NCBI GenBank assembly: GCA_039026975.1
Contig: JBCCLI010000070.1
Location: 1 to 21,686 of the forward strand
Source of the DNA: JBCBKZ01 sp039026975
GTDB lineage: Bacteria; Bacteroidota; Bacteroidia; J057
Direction: 5' to 3'
Length of the DNA stretch: 21,686 bases
Positions 15,420-21,686 of the stretch are shown here, piece after piece. The notes beneath the pieces are model-generated. The model saw only the letters and a program-made list of their open reading frames with translations. It was not told the DNA's origin and ran no database searches. Position numbers and translations under genes: made by a program. Numbering within the stretch: the first letter of the stretch is position 1; each line of letters begins with the position of its first letter.

Positions 15420-15486
15420 TCATTAAATTCTGGTATTCTGATGCGCTTAATATACCGAAGTCACAATATTCAAAAAACTATTTTCC

Positions 15487-15517
15487 AACAAAAAGCCCGT
15501 CAGCTAGGCTAACGGGC
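15487..15517 (-). terminator. intrinsic terminator of pdhB
   Basis: GCCCGT (15495-15500) pairs with ACGGGC (15512-15517); an inner AGC/GCT adds three pairs after one mismatch, leaving a three-base loop. Read on the minus strand the hairpin is followed by TTTTTGTT (15487-15494). It lies 25 bp after the pdhB stop and before the sigma factor gene, separating the two transcription units. Confidence 0.85.
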
Positions 15518-15541
15518 ATAATTTATAACTTTCAGCTTGGC

Positions 15542-16525
15542 TTAAGTCCTATACATCACCTGGTTCACCGCCTCTATCACCCTTTTAGGATTAGGGAGGA
15601 AGGTATCTACCAGTACAGAAGAATAGGGAAGCGGCACATCTCTACCTGTAACCCTTACCACAGGAGCGTCCAGATAATCAAAAGCCATGCGCTGAATCTT
15701 ATAGGTAAGTTCTCCCGCCATGGCAGCCAAAGGCCATGATTCTTCCAGGAACACACATCTATTAGTCTTTTTAACAGACTCTATGACGGTATCATAATCA
15801 ATAGGCCTGAGAGACATGAGGTCTATCATTTCCGCTTCTATTCCTTCTTTCGCTAATTCATCACAAGCAGCAAGTGCTACATGCACCATTTTTCCATAGC
15901 TGATAACAGTTACATCCTTTCCAGCTCTTTTTATATCTGCTTTCCCGATAGGAATAAGGAAGTCCTCTCCTTCAGGAACTTCTCCTTTTTCTCCATACAT
16001 CTGCTCTGACTCCATCACTAAAACGGGATTCTCATCTCTGATAGCAGTTTTTAATAGGCCTTTTCCATCCTTGGGAGTGGCAGGAACCACCACCTTAAGT
16101 CCAGGGGTGTTCGCATACCAGTTATCAAAACTTTGGGAGTGCGTAGCTGCTAATTGACCCGCTGATCCTGTGGGACCTCTAAACACGATGGGTACGTGGT
16201 ATTGCCCCCCACTCATTTGGTACATTTTAGCTGCGTTGTTGATCACCTGGTCTATAGCTACCAAAGAGAAATTGAAGGTCATGAACTCTATAATGGGTCT
16301 TAGGCCTAACATAGCTGATCCTACTCCCACACCCGCAAACCCAAGTTCAGAAATAGGAGTATCTATTACTCTTTTAGGCCCGAACTCCTCCAGCATACCT
16401 TGGCTTACCTTGTAAGCGCCGTTATACTCAGCTACTTCTTCTCCCATTAGGTAGATATTTTCATCCCTTCTCATTTCTTCACTCATAGCCTCTCTTAGGG
16501 CTTCTCTAAATTGAATAACTCGCAT
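15542..16525 (-). CDS. pdhB: pyruvate dehydrogenase E1 component, beta subunit
   Basis: This 327-residue protein is the expected length for the beta subunit of the heterotetrameric E1 enzyme. E1 alpha2/beta2 decarboxylates pyruvate with thiamine diphosphate and transfers the acetyl group to the lipoyl domain of E2 in the cytoplasm, feeding acetyl-CoA to the TCA cycle. Recognisable segments are MGEEVAEYNGAYKVSQGM, DTPISELGFAGVGVGSAM with the cofactor-activating Glu60, FRGPTGSAGQLAATHSQS with His129, and the C-terminal transketolase-type domain (VTVISYGKMVHVAL, IDLMSLRPID, EESWPLAAMAGEL, VTGRDVPLPYS). The oxoacid is taken to be pyruvate from overall resemblance; a branched-chain oxoacid dehydrogenase beta subunit is less likely. 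It is monocistronic here: a terminator follows, a promoter candidate precedes, and no E1 alpha or E2 gene is adjacent. Confidence 0.93.
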   Translation of the reverse strand: MRVIQFREALREAMSEEMRRDENIYLMGEEVAEYNGAYKVSQGMLEEFGPKRVIDTPISELGFAGVGVGSAMLGLRPIIEFMTFNFSLVAIDQVINNAAKMYQMSGGQYHVPIVFRGPTGSAGQLAATHSQSFDNWYANTPGLKVVVPATPKDGKGLLKTAIRDENPVLVMESEQMYGEKGEVPEGEDFLIPIGKADIKRAGKDVTVISYGKMVHVALAACDELAKEGIEAEMIDLMSLRPIDYDTVIESVKKTNRCVFLEESWPLAAMAGELTYKIQRMAFDYLDAPVVRVTGRDVPLPYSSVLVDTFLPNPKRVIEAVNQVMYRT

Positions 16526-16549
16526 GTGTGTATTGTTCTTGTTGGGTAG

Positions 16550-16582
16550 CTAAGTTAGATAAAAATACCTTTTTCCAGCAAA
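16550..16582 (-). promoter_or_regulatory. candidate Bacteroidota promoter for pdhB
   Basis: On the minus strand TTTG (16579-16582) is followed after 21 bp by TAACTTAG (16550-16557), which matches TAnnTTTG at five of six fixed bases. The predicted start near 16543 gives a short leader of about 18 nt before the pdhB ATG. This placement argues that pdhB is transcribed alone. Confidence 0.5.
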
Positions 16583-16776
16583 TAAGGAGAGAATTCCTTG
16601 TGCATATTAGCCTGGGCCATTTTCTTTCCCGTTTCTTCCTTCTCTTTCTCCCAAATTTGCAAACAAAGGGCTATTTTTAGTTGTAAAAACTGTATATTGA
16701 TGGAAGGTGTTTGCTTGAATCTTTCCGCATTAACATTCGTATCAAATAGTTGACCAAATAGAAAACGATTAGACAT
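16555..16776 (-). CDS. doubtful 73-residue ORF between pdhB and the Bax inhibitor-1 gene
   Basis: This frame encodes MSNRFLFGQLFDTNVNAERF and onward to EFSPYLLEKGIFI, with an amphipathic, lysine/glutamate-rich middle (LKIALCLQIWEKEKEETGKK). No family is recognised and no signal peptide is present. Codon use looks ordinary, and its stop lies 29 bp before pdhB, which would suit an operon. Against it, its ATG directly abuts the divergent ATG at 16777, leaving no room for its own promoter and leader outside the neighbouring gene, and the best pdhB promoter candidate overlaps its 3' end. It may be a real small gene or an open stretch in an intergenic region of 251 bp. Confidence 0.3.
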   Translation of the reverse strand: MSNRFLFGQLFDTNVNAERFKQTPSINIQFLQLKIALCLQIWEKEKEETGKKMAQANMHKEFSPYLLEKGIFI

Positions 16777-17496
16777 ATGAACGATTTTTTTGATGAAAGC
16801 GTCCGCTCTGAAGCAGCAGAATCTCAGTATAAAGCCAGTAGCACGGCCAATGAGTTTCTCAGGCAGGTATTTATAGTAATGGGGCTAGGCTTATTGATTA
16901 CAGGTCTTACTGCGTGGTTTGTTGCCCAGAACATAGAGTCCTTTGCTTTTCTATTTCAGGGATTTATGAAATGGGTGGTGATGTTTGCTCCCTTGGGGTT
17001 TGTAATTTACTTCTCAGCAAGATTTCATAAAATGAGCTTTACCGGGGTGAATATTACTTTCGCTTCCTATGCCATGGTAAATGGAATCAGTTTAGCCATT
17101 ATTTTTTTGGTCTATACCTACAGTTCTATCGCGCAGACCTTCTTTATAACAGCTGGAACCTTTGGCGTTATGGCCCTGATAGGGATGACTACGAAAATGG
17201 ACCTTACTAAGATAGGCTCTTATCTGTTTATGGCCTTGATAGGGATCATCATAGCTTCAGTGGTGAATTTCTTCCTTAAGTCAGAACTCATGGATTACAT
17301 TATCTCCATTGTAGGAGTAGTTGTATTCGCAGGCTTAACGGCCTATGATGTTCAGAAGCTCATGAGAATAGGAAGCCATGCAGACCTGGAACATGAGAGT
17401 ACAAAGAAGTATACAGTCATGGGAGCACTCTTGCTATACCTGGACTTTATAAACTTGTTTTTATTCTTACTAAGATTTTTTGGAAGTAGAGACTAG
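16777..17496 (+). CDS. Bax inhibitor-1/YccA family membrane protein
   Basis: This 239-residue protein has a cytoplasmic N-terminus of about 28 residues and seven hydrophobic helices between about 29 and 235, the usual size for the bacterial BI-1/YccA (UPF0005, TMBIM) family. Typical segments are VFIVMGLGLLITGLTAWFVA, YAMVNGISLAIIFLVYTYSS, the helix 6 end GLTAYDVQKL, and the final ALLLYLDFINLFLFLLRFFG. Structurally studied bacterial members are pH-sensitive calcium-leak channels, and YccA in E. coli protects SecY from FtsH; which role applies here cannot be told. ATG 16777 starts a well-formed N-terminus. A weak promoter-like pair (TTTG at 16710-16713 and TAACATTC at 16731) precedes it. A strong hairpin 17 bp after the stop ends the unit. 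Confidence 0.92.
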   Translation: MNDFFDESVRSEAAESQYKASSTANEFLRQVFIVMGLGLLITGLTAWFVAQNIESFAFLFQGFMKWVVMFAPLGFVIYFSARFHKMSFTGVNITFASYAMVNGISLAIIFLVYTYSSIAQTFFITAGTFGVMALIGMTTKMDLTKIGSYLFMALIGIIIASVVNFFLKSELMDYIISIVGVVVFAGLTAYDVQKLMRIGSHADLEHESTKKYTVMGALLLYLDFINLFLFLLRFFGSRD

Positions 17497-17513
17497 GACG
17501 TATAGAATTAACA

Positions 17514-17547
17514 AGAGAAGCCGAATCTTCATGGATTCGGCTTCTCT
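17514..17547. terminator. bidirectional hairpin terminator between convergent genes
   Basis: A perfect 14-bp inverted repeat (AGAGAAGCCGAATC at 17514-17527 and its complement at 17534-17547) encloses a six-base loop TTCATG. It lies 17 bp after the Bax inhibitor-1 stop on the + strand and 20 bp after the stop of the convergent PKD gene on the - strand. The T-tracts on either side are weak (CATTT and TGTTAATT), so efficiency as an intrinsic terminator is uncertain, but placement and stem strength are convincing. Confidence 0.8.
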
Positions 17548-17567
17548 CATTTAGAAGGAGGAGTATA

Positions 17568-20321
17568 TTACATACATTCCAGGGTAGGATCTGCCACCAG
17601 CCAGAAAATCAGTAGGGCAGCAAGTATTCCTAGCCCCAGGAATATGAGAATGACCTTGATCCCATCCTTTTTGATACAGTTTCTCCGGCTATGCCAGAAG
17701 ACCAGACCTGTAGTCAAGACCACAAACAGCAGGGGAACAAGGAAAGATAAACCGCAAGGTCTTAACAGGAAGGAGATGGTGCTTGCCCCCAGCATACCTG
17801 CACTCCCTATAGCCAGCCAATCACAAACAGTATGCGTACAGTCTCTCTTGGTAGTGTAGATAAGCCACCAGGCAAGTGAAAGAATAAGGCCTACACCTGA
17901 AACCCCTAAGCCTATCATGGGGAGAGATTCTCCCACCGCTCTGTCAAGGACTTCTGTTACATAACAGGTAATCAGGCTGGAGAAAGTCATAGCTGTGAAA
18001 AAGCCCACTATATATGGAATTATCCTGCACCAGAAGGGAGGAATGGATACTGGCCTTTCTCCTTCCAAGATAAACGTCTTGTTTTTAGCTGCTTTACAGC
18101 TTCCAGGGCCATATGAAGTTACTTCTACTGGACACCTAATTTCCTTCCCTGCTTCAGGTTGTTGGAAAATCTTGGTAATCCGAGGGGTTTTAGTCGTATC
18201 TATCATCCCCCTTCCCCAATTCCACTCAAACCTTTGGGGGGCACCACCAGAAAGAATAACCTTACATACGACTTCAATTTTATTCTCTTCTACCTCTTTT
18301 CTGCTAATGATTTGAATATCATTTATGGCTGGACAGCCAGGAGGGCAAACTGTACAGCTGGCACTAATAGAAGGCGCACATTTATCCGGCCCCTCTCCTT
18401 TGCAGACTATCTTATGAATAAGACACTCCTCTCCGGCAGCTGGAGCAGCAAAGGTGTGGGTAGCTCGTGGCTCAGCAGTATATTCAATTTCACTTCCATC
18501 ATCCCAGTCCCACATAAATAGGGTAGGCAGTTTACCCACTACATGGACTTCACAGCTTACGCTGATAGCATGATCCACATCCTTTTCCTCTTGTATGTTA
18601 AACGCTCTGAAAATAGGGCAGGCCTTTCTGGGTACTTCGATGATCATATCTTTTGAGTCTTCGCATGCTCCCGGCCCACTGGCTGTTACTGCCCCTGCAT
18701 ATTCATCAAATGCTTTTTCCCCTTGTCCGTAACGAATAGGAAAGGTATGAGTATTTGAAGGAGAAGGGGAGGGGACCACTGGGCTTCCATCCCCCCAATC
18801 GAAGGTAAAAGAGGTAGGCTCCCAGCCATGGGAAAGCTTAGCCTCTGAGGTAACCTGATAAAGCCCTTCCCCATTTTCAGCACTTTTTAGCGAAATAGAC
18901 TCTATAGTACCTGTGAGGTGAGGGATAGTAATGGAGATTTTATCCCCTCCGTTAGAACAACCTTCTGGGGCTTCCCATCTGACAGTAATTAAATAAACTG
19001 AAGAAGTACAGAGCGGAGTTGGGTATGTATGTGCGGCTTCCCCCAGCTGGGTTTTTTCTACAGGGCTTCCATCTCCCCAATCCCAATGAAAGGCTAAAGG
19101 ACTAGGCCCAGAGAGCAGGAGGGCTACTGCTTCTATCTCAGTAGTATTCTCATTCTGGTCTGTAATTTCAGCAGAGGCATTGATAACAGGACAAGAAATT
19201 GGAGGAATATCTACGGTGGTAGTTCCTTCAAATCCACACATTTTGCCCGGTCCACTACAGTCAACTTTGACTTGGAAGGTCTGTTCCTCATTTTCTTTTC
19301 TCGCAAACTTATGTGAGATAGAAGGAATGTCAGTAGTTATTTGAGCACTCCCATCTCCAAAATCCCATAAAAACTTGGTGGGAGCAGGATCTTTATGGAT
19401 GACATGAAAATCATAATTGATTTCAGAGGTCTTGTCAGTGATAATTTTTTTCTTCAGGTAGCCTGCTTCCGGGCAGGGTCTATCAATGATAAACTCAAAG
19501 GGGGATATCAGCTTGCAGATTTCTTTTTCTTTCTCTGTGAGAATGACTGTTACAGATCCCTTTACAGGCATTTTACGGCCTATCCCCACCTTATAAGTAT
19601 GGGTTACTTTTTCTTGATCACTTGCGGTTTGCCCATCACCTAATTTCCACGCTATAGTGCTTGGTGTTCCACAACTAAGCTGGATGGAAAGCTCAAAGGT
19701 GATAGTTTCAGGATCACGCTCTTTTTCCTTTATCATGACGGTAGGAGGTGGGGGGCAGCCAAACAGGATAACAGGCTCTCCGCTAGCAGGAAACTCTCCT
19801 CTTACTTTGCCAGAGGGAGTTACGATAAGTGTCCATCCTTCTCTCCCACGGGCTAACTCGTCCAGGTACTTTTTATGATACTTGGGTTCAAGTAACTCAA
19901 AGGTTTCATTTAAAAAGGTAGTCCCTCCCTCCTTAATCCCAAAATAAGCTGGAAAGGAAGAGATACATCCAAACAGACGAGTAGCGGTACAGGATACTAC
20001 TTTAGGCTTACCGCTTTCCATCTTCATTTTTTTGCTGAGGAAGTACCCACCTACTACCTTGAAATATTCTCCAGGAAATTTGTTGTTAGGAATGCTAGCG
20101 TGAAGGAGTTGATCAGGGCTAAGCTGTTTGGCTTGTTCTTCTGACCCAGGAGAGGCCTCTGTGAACAAGACTCCACAATGGTGGTCAGCGCGGATGATAG
20201 CATCCATATGAGGGTCCCTGTGGGTATCGAGTGTGACGTTAGTCTGGCTTCTCCTAATGGGGCCTGACCTGGTTTCAAATCTTTCTACCAGGAGCTCATC
20301 AAGTCTACAAAGTTGGTTCAT
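17568..20321 (-). CDS. 917-residue PKD-repeat protein with five C-terminal membrane helices; function unknown
   Basis: No signal peptide is visible at the N-terminus (MNQLCRLDELLVERFETRSG). Residues 1-190 form a region I do not recognise. Six PKD-like modules follow, with cores near 225 (WKLGDG), 319 (WDFGDGS), 413 (WDWGDGS), 507 (FDWGDGS), 604 (WDWDDGS) and 700 (WNWGRGM, degenerate), spaced 94-97 residues. Most modules also have an HTY/HTF-like strand, a GPGxC-like turn and a CP at the boundary. Hydrophobic helices at about 766-787, 800-822, 834-853, 857-877 and 887-910 end the protein. PKD domains are beta-sandwiches usually found in extracellular proteins and used for binding or spacing. 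Here the array is anchored from the C-terminal side, so which side of the membrane it faces is unclear. A promoter candidate and palindrome lie upstream. PKD and membrane calls are firm; the role is unknown. Confidence 0.85.
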   Translation of the reverse strand: MNQLCRLDELLVERFETRSGPIRRSQTNVTLDTHRDPHMDAIIRADHHCGVLFTEASPGSEEQAKQLSPDQLLHASIPNNKFPGEYFKVVGGYFLSKKMKMESGKPKVVSCTATRLFGCISSFPAYFGIKEGGTTFLNETFELLEPKYHKKYLDELARGREGWTLIVTPSGKVRGEFPASGEPVILFGCPPPPTVMIKEKERDPETITFELSIQLSCGTPSTIAWKLGDGQTASDQEKVTHTYKVGIGRKMPVKGSVTVILTEKEKEICKLISPFEFIIDRPCPEAGYLKKKIITDKTSEINYDFHVIHKDPAPTKFLWDFGDGSAQITTDIPSISHKFARKENEEQTFQVKVDCSGPGKMCGFEGTTTVDIPPISCPVINASAEITDQNENTTEIEAVALLLSGPSPLAFHWDWGDGSPVEKTQLGEAAHTYPTPLCTSSVYLITVRWEAPEGCSNGGDKISITIPHLTGTIESISLKSAENGEGLYQVTSEAKLSHGWEPTSFTFDWGDGSPVVPSPSPSNTHTFPIRYGQGEKAFDEYAGAVTASGPGACEDSKDMIIEVPRKACPIFRAFNIQEEKDVDHAISVSCEVHVVGKLPTLFMWDWDDGSEIEYTAEPRATHTFAAPAAGEECLIHKIVCKGEGPDKCAPSISASCTVCPPGCPAINDIQIISRKEVEENKIEVVCKVILSGGAPQRFEWNWGRGMIDTTKTPRITKIFQQPEAGKEIRCPVEVTSYGPGSCKAAKNKTFILEGERPVSIPPFWCRIIPYIVGFFTAMTFSSLITCYVTEVLDRAVGESLPMIGLGVSGVGLILSLAWWLIYTTKRDCTHTVCDWLAIGSAGMLGASTISFLLRPCGLSFLVPLLFVVLTTGLVFWHSRRNCIKKDGIKVILIFLGLGILAALLIFWLVADPTLECM

Positions 20322-20365
20322 GTCTGTTCGGATTGTGTGTAGGTAGTGAGGAGGAGAGGCACACT

Positions 20366-20395
20366 AAAAGTTACAATATATTCAATTTCTGAAAA
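20366..20395 (-). promoter_or_regulatory. candidate promoter of the PKD-repeat gene
   Basis: On the minus strand TAACTTTT (20366-20373) matches TAnnTTTG at five of six fixed bases, and TTTT (20392-20395) lies 18 bp upstream as a weak -33 element. The predicted start gives a leader of about 38 nt before ATG 20321. The -33 position is inside a near-perfect palindrome (20389-20408). Confidence 0.4.
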
Positions 20396-20408
20396 ATATA
20401 TTTTCCAG
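20389..20408. promoter_or_regulatory. 20-bp imperfect palindrome over the candidate -33 region
   Basis: The sequence reads CTG, then an AT-only centre with the perfect 12-bp palindrome AAAATATATTTT, then CAG; only one base pair is mismatched. It overlaps the putative -33 element of the PKD-repeat gene, so it could be an operator for a dimeric regulator. AT-rich palindromes also arise by chance and this one could simply reflect local composition. Confidence 0.35.
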
Positions 20409-20421
20409 GAATTTTCCAACC

Positions 20422-20469
20422 TAATTAGTTGATATAAAACAAGTAGGTATCTCTGTCCGCAACTAATTA
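20422..20469. repeat. inverted repeat, 10-bp arms, 28-bp loop
   Basis: TAATTAGTTG at 20422-20431 is the exact reverse complement of CAACTAATTA at 20460-20469. It lies in the 222-bp stretch between the PKD-repeat gene and the 369-residue lipoprotein gene. No T-tract follows on the minus strand, so it is a poor intrinsic terminator; paired regulator sites or an RNA stem are possible. The rest of this intergenic stretch shows no other feature I can name. Confidence 0.4.
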
Positions 20470-20543
20470 TAGAGTAAATCCTTCCCCCAGAACAGGGAGA
20501 AAGGGTAACAGGAAGAGAGTTAAGGGTAGGTGGTATGGCTTAC

Positions 20544-21653
20544 TTAAGCAGAACAATCATAAACAGCAGGATCCACTACTAATATGTACCATTTTCCTTC
20601 TATGAAACCCAATAAAAGGGATAAGTAGCTCTCTGTTGAAATGAGTTCGTGGGTTACAGCTGCTTCCAACTTTTTAGCGGAGGCTATGTCCGTTTGGGTA
20701 AATTCACCGTAATCATATTCCGCTAAGGCCTTCATGAGTTTACTCACTCTTTCATATGAGGCTATTTCAGAAAGGAAACATCCTTCTTTACTAAACCCTT
20801 CACAGTCAAAGTCCGGTTTGGGAGATACTACTACCTGGCACCTAATTTCTGAAAAAAGCTCACTAATCCAGGGGGTATTGGCTTGTCTTTCCATAGCAGA
20901 CGCCTGGGAGAAAAAGTGGATAGCATCAAAAGCACCAGGCCTAGTAATGTAAAAATATCCTAACTCAGGATGTACGTACTGCTGTACAGCAGCGTAGTCA
21001 TTATTTTTAAGTGCTTGTATGAGTGGCCTAACGGACGGAGTAGAGGGCTCTGCTATAGCCATACTGTTAGCCCGGGGAGTAGATTCTGATTTACTATCCA
21101 GACTTACATAGGAAGTGATCTGAAGGTCTTCATTGAACATGACCTGGTTTTTGAAAACCTCTTGAATTTTTTGGCCACTTTGAGAATTAGTAAAACTGAG
21201 ATTTCCTTCAAATACAGCCTCAAAACCCTCATCCACTTGCGAAATGATAATTGAATTCCTGTCTAGAGAAATACGCCTATTTTCTACTCTTTGAAATCCA
21301 TTGATAAGAATGGTTCCCACATCTGATCTGGAAAGGTCTCTCTGGGAAAAAAAAGTATTAATCACGGGTGCATAGTATTCTTGCACATTTATTTTTTCAG
21401 ATTCAAGGTCCTGGTAATACGCCTGAAGGATGCTTGAGATAGCTTGTTCCTTATCCCTTAATAATGCTTGGGTATCTGGCGCTTCTAAAGAGGACCCTGA
21501 GGAAGTACTTTCTTCTGATCCTCGGCTTCTGTCAGTTTGATCATTTCCACATGAGAAGAGAAACAGACTGAGGAGGAGAAGAAAGCTTAAATATGTATTA
21601 GGTGATTTGATAGGCAGTAATGTCTGGTTGAACAAGGATGGCAAGTTATTCAT
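20544..21653 (-). CDS. 369-residue lipoprotein with a probable NTF2-like domain; function unknown
   Basis: A long signal peptide with a strongly hydrophobic stretch (YLSFLLLLSLFLFSC) gives a lipidated Cys at residue 35, so the protein is a lipoprotein. A Ser/Glu-rich linker (about 40-60) leads to a domain at about 63-185 (AISSILQAYYQDLESEKINV, FFSQRDLSR, VDEGFEAVFEGNLSF) that resembles an NTF2-like fold: an opening helix pair followed by long curved strands. A second linker (about 187-205) precedes a C-terminal domain (RPLIQALKNNDYAAVQQYVH ... WYILVVDPAVYDCSA) that again begins like an NTF2-type helix, with four cysteines (residues 272, 284, 292, 367) that could form disulfides. No catalytic motif is visible. 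It is upstream of, and on the same strand as, the PKD-repeat gene, but with a promoter candidate between them, so co-transcription is not assured. Its own promoter lies at or beyond the window edge. Confidence 0.78.
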   Translation of the reverse strand: MNNLPSLFNQTLLPIKSPNTYLSFLLLLSLFLFSCGNDQTDRSRGSEESTSSGSSLEAPDTQALLRDKEQAISSILQAYYQDLESEKINVQEYYAPVINTFFSQRDLSRSDVGTILINGFQRVENRRISLDRNSIIISQVDEGFEAVFEGNLSFTNSQSGQKIQEVFKNQVMFNEDLQITSYVSLDSKSESTPRANSMAIAEPSTPSVRPLIQALKNNDYAAVQQYVHPELGYFYITRPGAFDAIHFFSQASAMERQANTPWISELFSEIRCQVVVSPKPDFDCEGFSKEGCFLSEIASYERVSKLMKALAEYDYGEFTQTDIASAKKLEAAVTHELISTESYLSLLLGFIEGKWYILVVDPAVYDCSA

Positions 21654-21686
21654 TCTGACTCGTTATGGCAAAATAGCTTAAGAAGA

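Noticed and set aside
15446..15477. TTTTTTG and TATATTAAG as a sigma factor promoter
   Set aside because: The spacer of 16 bp is short and the -7 element matches poorly; a promoter is likely here but I cannot place it.
15413..15739. Plus-strand 108-codon frame across the pdhB terminator
   Set aside because: It runs through the terminator hairpin and antisense to conserved pdhB sequence.
17644..19878. Several plus-strand frames of 70-120 codons
   Set aside because: All are antisense to the PKD-repeat gene, whose six-module periodicity fixes the true frame.
1..21686. tRNA, rRNA, CRISPR, transposase or phage genes
   Set aside because: No clover-leaf, spaced direct repeats, transposase motifs or terminal repeats were seen anywhere in the window.

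Overview
The window looks like chromosome of a Bacteroidota bacterium, probably a Cytophagales-type lineage. The support is SusC-type TonB-dependent receptors with carboxypeptidase-regulatory-like and plug domains, DUF4249 lipoproteins, MG2-domain/plug proteins, weak Shine-Dalgarno signals, and promoter candidates of the Bacteroidota form TTTG-N17-23-TAnnTTTG. I see no rRNA, tRNA, CRISPR array, insertion sequence or phage gene.

Left part (1-12968, all + strand): two tandem, related outer-membrane cassettes. Cassette A is a TonB-dependent receptor (5' end outside the window), one DUF4249 lipoprotein, an MG2/plug-like periplasmic protein and a small NTF2-like protein. Cassette B repeats the order with a full-length receptor (STN, carboxypeptidase-regulatory-like, plug, barrel), three consecutive DUF4249 lipoproteins and a second MG2/plug-like protein. 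Most junctions are 3-5 bp or overlap, so each cassette is probably co-transcribed. A TATTTTTG -7 candidate sits just before the second receptor. The two receptors, the four lipoproteins and the two MG2 proteins are clearly paralogous, so the locus has grown by duplication. Its substrate cannot be read from the sequence.

Middle part: lolD (+, lipoprotein-release ABC ATPase) follows cassette B and ends 1 bp from a convergent minus-strand operon of an ECF sigma factor, a 79-aa unknown protein and an MscS-type channel. Upstream of that lies a monocistronic pdhB (pyruvate dehydrogenase E1 beta) with a clear intrinsic terminator and a good promoter candidate. A Bax inhibitor-1/YccA family membrane protein is then transcribed rightward and ends at a strong hairpin that can serve both strands.

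Right part (17568-21653, - strand): a 917-aa protein with an unrecognised N-terminal region, six regularly spaced PKD-like modules and five C-terminal membrane helices but no signal peptide; upstream of it is a 369-aa lipoprotein with a probable NTF2-like first domain. I recognise neither as a member of a described system. They are the least explained part of the window, together with the expanded receptor/DUF4249/MG2 cassette. The 222 bp between them hold a promoter candidate overlapped by a near-perfect palindrome, and a separate 10-bp inverted repeat.
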